A stretch of DNA of 39,482 nt, from NCBI GenBank assembly GCA_035457345.1, contig DATIBT010000009.1, positions 1 to 39,482 on the forward strand, read 5' to 3'. The position numbers were made by a program, and so were the translations under genes. Of the stretch, positions 37,496 to 39,482 are shown one piece after another (positions within the stretch are counted from its first letter, which is position 1; each line of letters begins with the position of its first letter). Source of the DNA: DASTDY01 sp035457345. GTDB lineage: Bacteria; Patescibacteriota; Saccharimonadia; Saccharimonadales; EFPC-124. The notes beneath the pieces are model-generated. The model had not been told where the DNA came from and made no database searches. It saw nothing but the letters and a program-made list of their open reading frames with translations.

Positions 37496-37915
37496 TTACT
37501 TTTTGCCAAACTCTTTTTGTGCGCGCTTGTAGCTAGCGGTCACTAAACGCTCTAAGACTTTCACATCTACATCATCTAGTTTGTTGATGTACAAACAGCC
37601 GACGCTCGTGGTATGTTTGCCCAAATCTTTTATAAGCTCAGGATGGTTACGCGGATACACATACAAGGTTAGGTTTTGCTTGCGCGGCGAAAAAGCGGCG
37701 AGCGGCCAGTCGCCTTCTTGCGAGCTGCGCTCAGACTTATAGTGGTACATGCCAAAGCCGATCATGCTCGGCCCCCACATTTTAGGCTCCATTCCAGTGA
37801 CCCGCTTATACATTTTAAGGAGTTCGAACCCGTCTTTACGTCTGGTTTCGTTCTCGACACTGTTAATAAAATCTTCTACGCTCGCGTCGTTGACCTTGGT
37901 TTTAATCTCTGCCAT
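37496..37915 (-). CDS. DUF1801 family protein
   Basis: DUF1801 signatures: VEDFINSVENETRRKDGFELLKMYKRVTGMEPKMWGPSMIGFGMYHYKS, then WPLAAFSPRKQNLTLYVYP and a C-terminal GCLYINKLDDVDVKVLERLV. Related to the YdhG/YjbR-like MmcQ fold; function unknown. 139 residues. TGCTACCAT lies 6 nt before the ATG and would make the mRNA leaderless; a stronger TATAAT at 37937-37932 would give a 9-10 nt leader instead. Confidence 0.9.
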   Translation of the reverse strand: MAEIKTKVNDASVEDFINSVENETRRKDGFELLKMYKRVTGMEPKMWGPSMIGFGMYHYKSERSSQEGDWPLAAFSPRKQNLTLYVYPRNHPELIKDLGKHTTSVGCLYINKLDDVDVKVLERLVTASYKRAQKEFGKK

Positions 37916-37953
37916 GAGGGTATGGTAGCAGATTATATACGGCAGGGGATACC

Positions 37954-38631
37954 CTACCTATATCGCCCCAGCGCCCATCCTCGCAAGTCGCCAGTCATGA
38001 CCTCAATAGGTTCGATTACACCGCTCGCCACGGCTTCGTCATACGCCCGTTTGGGCCCAAGCGGAGACCAGGCATAACGCGGCACATAATCGTCCATGAT
38101 TACGAATGCGCCAGGCTTTGCGAGCTTATGCAGGCTTGCAAGATCGCTCGCGGCTGCTTCGTAACTATGACCGCCATCGATAAATACCAGATCGAATGGC
38201 CGAGGCGTTTTGTAGACAGGAACGGCCTGACGCGAGTCGCCAATAACTAGCTCCAAGTGCACATGGGGAAAGCGCTGCCTAATATATGCCGCCCCGCGTT
38301 CCACATAAGCATGCTCGCCAATGTCAAACGAAGTGATGGTTTTGGCCCCCAGATTCGCAAAGGCAAATGCGGAATGTCCCGCGTTGAATCCTACTTCTGC
38401 CACATGCAAAATGTTTTGCTCGGCAAACAAACGCTCAAACCAGTAATATTGTTTGGGCCGCATAAACCCTTCTATTTTGAGCGATTCACGCAGACCGTAC
38501 TGGCGGGTCAGCCCTCTGAGCGGCGAGGGGTCAAAAAGCACATACAACGCTCGTTGCGCGACAAATACCATGCGTGACAACGGGACAACATTGCCTTTTA
38601 CTGGCTGATTTGCAAAATCTTTTTTAGGCAT
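37954..38631 (-). CDS. Class I SAM-dependent methyltransferase (Methyltransf_24 type)
   Basis: Residues about 75-200 hold the methyltransferase fold: HVAEVGFNAGHSAFAFANLGAKTITSFDIGEH (SAM loop and acidic residue), ELVIGDSRQAVP, FDLVFIDGGHSYEAAASDL and PGAFVIMDDY. This subfamily often acts on sugars or small molecules; acceptor unknown. The basic N-terminal 60 residues may contact nucleic acid or membrane. 225 residues. TATACT lies 9 nt before the ATG and forms a palindrome with the -10 of the divergent nucleotidyltransferase. Confidence 0.85.
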   Translation of the reverse strand: MPKKDFANQPVKGNVVPLSRMVFVAQRALYVLFDPSPLRGLTRQYGLRESLKIEGFMRPKQYYWFERLFAEQNILHVAEVGFNAGHSAFAFANLGAKTITSFDIGEHAYVERGAAYIRQRFPHVHLELVIGDSRQAVPVYKTPRPFDLVFIDGGHSYEAAASDLASLHKLAKPGAFVIMDDYVPRYAWSPLGPKRAYDEAVASGVIEPIEVMTGDLRGWALGRYR

Positions 38632-38640
38632 ACCAGCAAT

Positions 38641-38648
38641 AGTATACT
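38641..38648. promoter_or_regulatory. Palindromic AGTATACT shared as divergent -10 boxes
   Basis: Read on the plus strand, TATACT (38643-38648) is 8 nt before ATG 38657. Read on the minus strand, TATACT (38646-38641) is 9 nt before ATG 38631. The two genes are 25 nt apart and both -10 hexamers lie within the same 8 bp. Confidence 0.65.
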
Positions 38649-38656
38649 CTTATTGC

Positions 38657-39482
38657 ATGACAACCAAGCCTCACGACTTACAACTTGCCTTTGAGCCGAG
38701 CGCCCAATATATACCCGCTACGCTCACACCGTTACTTGCCCAGATAATCAACTGCTACCAAGAGCATCATTCAAACCTGCGCGCGGTGTATGTAGTAGGA
38801 AGCACGGCGCTTGGTGATTTTATCCCAGGCATGAGCGACATAGATATCATTGGCGTTACCGACAGCCCGGTCTCAGAAAAAGCAGATCTGGCGAGACGAG
38901 GCGATCTCACGAAATTGAGTAACCAATGGCAAGAAATAACCTTCGTTGACAACGCAGCAATAAGCCGGCAGGAGCTAGAGGCCGCTAAGCGTACGCCACC
39001 TGCTGAGCTACAAATATTCAGGCTAAGCACGAGCGCCGTTCGCGTATGGGGCAAACCAGGAACTTACGAATCGATGCGCCCGAGCGTTGAAGAGCTAGCC
39101 TACAATAGAACCTGGCGAGCAGCAGGCTACATGGCCAACTACCGCGCCGGCATTATTATGGAGGCGTTTCGGCAAGAGCCGCGGCGTCATATTAAATCGT
39201 GTGGAAAATCGGCCATGCGGGTACTATCTAGCATCACCATATTACGGGGCGCGCCACTGCATATGTCGCTAGAGCGCACAGCCGAAGCCGTGGAGCAATA
39301 TGTGCCAGAGGCAGCTCACATCAAAGACAAAGCGATGGCAATAATAAAAAATCCGACCGTCCCACTAGAGCAAGCAATGGCCATTGCCGACGAAGCTATA
39401 GCACTGTTCTACCAACTTAATCCCGATGCCCCACACAAAGTAATCACCAACGCGGCAAATCAGTTTTTACCCACAGCGACTG
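38657..39482 (+). CDS. Nucleotidyltransferase-domain protein (3' truncated by window)
   Basis: Open from ATG 38657 to the window edge, 275 codons with no stop. Residues about 45-75 carry an MNT-type nucleotidyltransferase motif: VYVVGSTALGDFIPGMSDIDIIGV, with GS and the metal-binding DID pair. Relatives include aminoglycoside adenylyltransferases and minimal nucleotidyltransferases of toxin-antitoxin systems; the C-terminal helical region (MEAFRQEPRRHIKSCGKSAMRVL) is like the aadA-type partner domain. Substrate not known. Begins 8 nt after TATACT, so it has almost no leader. The divergent neighbour is a methyltransferase. Confidence 0.82.
   Translation, partial: MTTKPHDLQLAFEPSAQYIPATLTPLLAQIINCYQEHHSNLRAVYVVGSTALGDFIPGMSDIDIIGVTDSPVSEKADLARRGDLTKLSNQWQEITFVDNAAISRQELEAAKRTPPAELQIFRLSTSAVRVWGKPGTYESMRPSVEELAYNRTWRAAGYMANYRAGIIMEAFRQEPRRHIKSCGKSAMRVLSSITILRGAPLHMSLERTAEAVEQYVPEAAHIKDKAMAIIKNPTVPLEQAMAIADEAIALFYQLNPDAPHKVITNAANQFLPTAT

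Noticed and set aside
1..39482. tRNA, rRNA, tmRNA, CRISPR repeats, transposases or integrases
   Set aside because: No cloverleaf, repeat-spacer pattern or recombinase motif was seen on either strand by eye; a tRNAscan or Rfam search was not possible.
1..39482. Recoded UGA as in Gracilibacteria/Absconditabacteria
   Set aside because: Several intact genes end at TGA at the family-typical length, and no conserved domain reads through TGA.

Overview
This window looks like part of a chromosome from the Candidate Phyla Radiation (Patescibacteria), most likely a Saccharibacteria (TM7)-type organism with base composition near 50% GC (judged by eye, not counted). The evidence is indirect: very dense gene packing, many small domain-of-unknown-function proteins, frequent strand switching, promoters that sit almost on the start codon, and UGA used as a normal stop (which argues against Gracilibacteria/Absconditabacteria). 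No rRNA, tRNA, CRISPR array, transposase or integrase was found.

Layout. 1-2.3 kb: GC-rich genes (a partial gene, an unknown gene, an SPFH/band-7 protein) and a small gene behind a long folded leader. 2.3-7.7 kb, minus strand: DUF5674, a DnaQ-type exonuclease fused to a GIY-YIG nuclease, an Erm-like rRNA adenine methylase, dihydropteroate synthase (folP), a DUF1761 membrane protein, a KwaB-like (DUF4868) protein and a J-domain protein. 7.7-17 kb: phosphoglycerate mutase, YdeI, then a respiratory-looking block: NDH-2, a D-lactate-dehydrogenase-like flavoprotein followed 5 nt later by a short CydB-like membrane protein with no CydA, and a large secreted PQQ-sugar-dehydrogenase-like protein with PKD and LamG domains. 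17-20.7 kb: lipid genes (PAP2 phosphatase, diacylglycerol kinase, acyltransferase, CoaE-like kinase). 21-30.7 kb: a KGG stress protein, GreA with a small upstream gene, a Crp/Fnr regulator, two paralogous histidine kinases and output-less response regulators, a methyltransferase-like protein, DUF2277 and VOC. 30.7-39.5 kb: an acyltransferase-3, a secreted neprosin-like protease behind a folded leader, a third lone receiver, and assorted DUF, Nudix, glycolipid-binding, methyltransferase and nucleotidyltransferase genes.

Two gene dialects appear to coexist. One set has an AT-rich -10 hexamer 6-7 nt before the ATG/GTG, so the mRNA should be leaderless; this pattern also corrects several start codons. 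The other set is GC-rich, often has strong Shine-Dalgarno sites, and is followed by long perfect GC hairpins without a T-tract, resembling actinobacterial genes. I infer that the second set includes genes gained from actinobacterial hosts. The most interesting candidates are the flavoprotein/CydB-like pair, the palindromic -10 box shared by two divergent near-leaderless genes, the structured leader before the neprosin-like protease, and two genes whose apparent 5' ends lack a canonical start codon.
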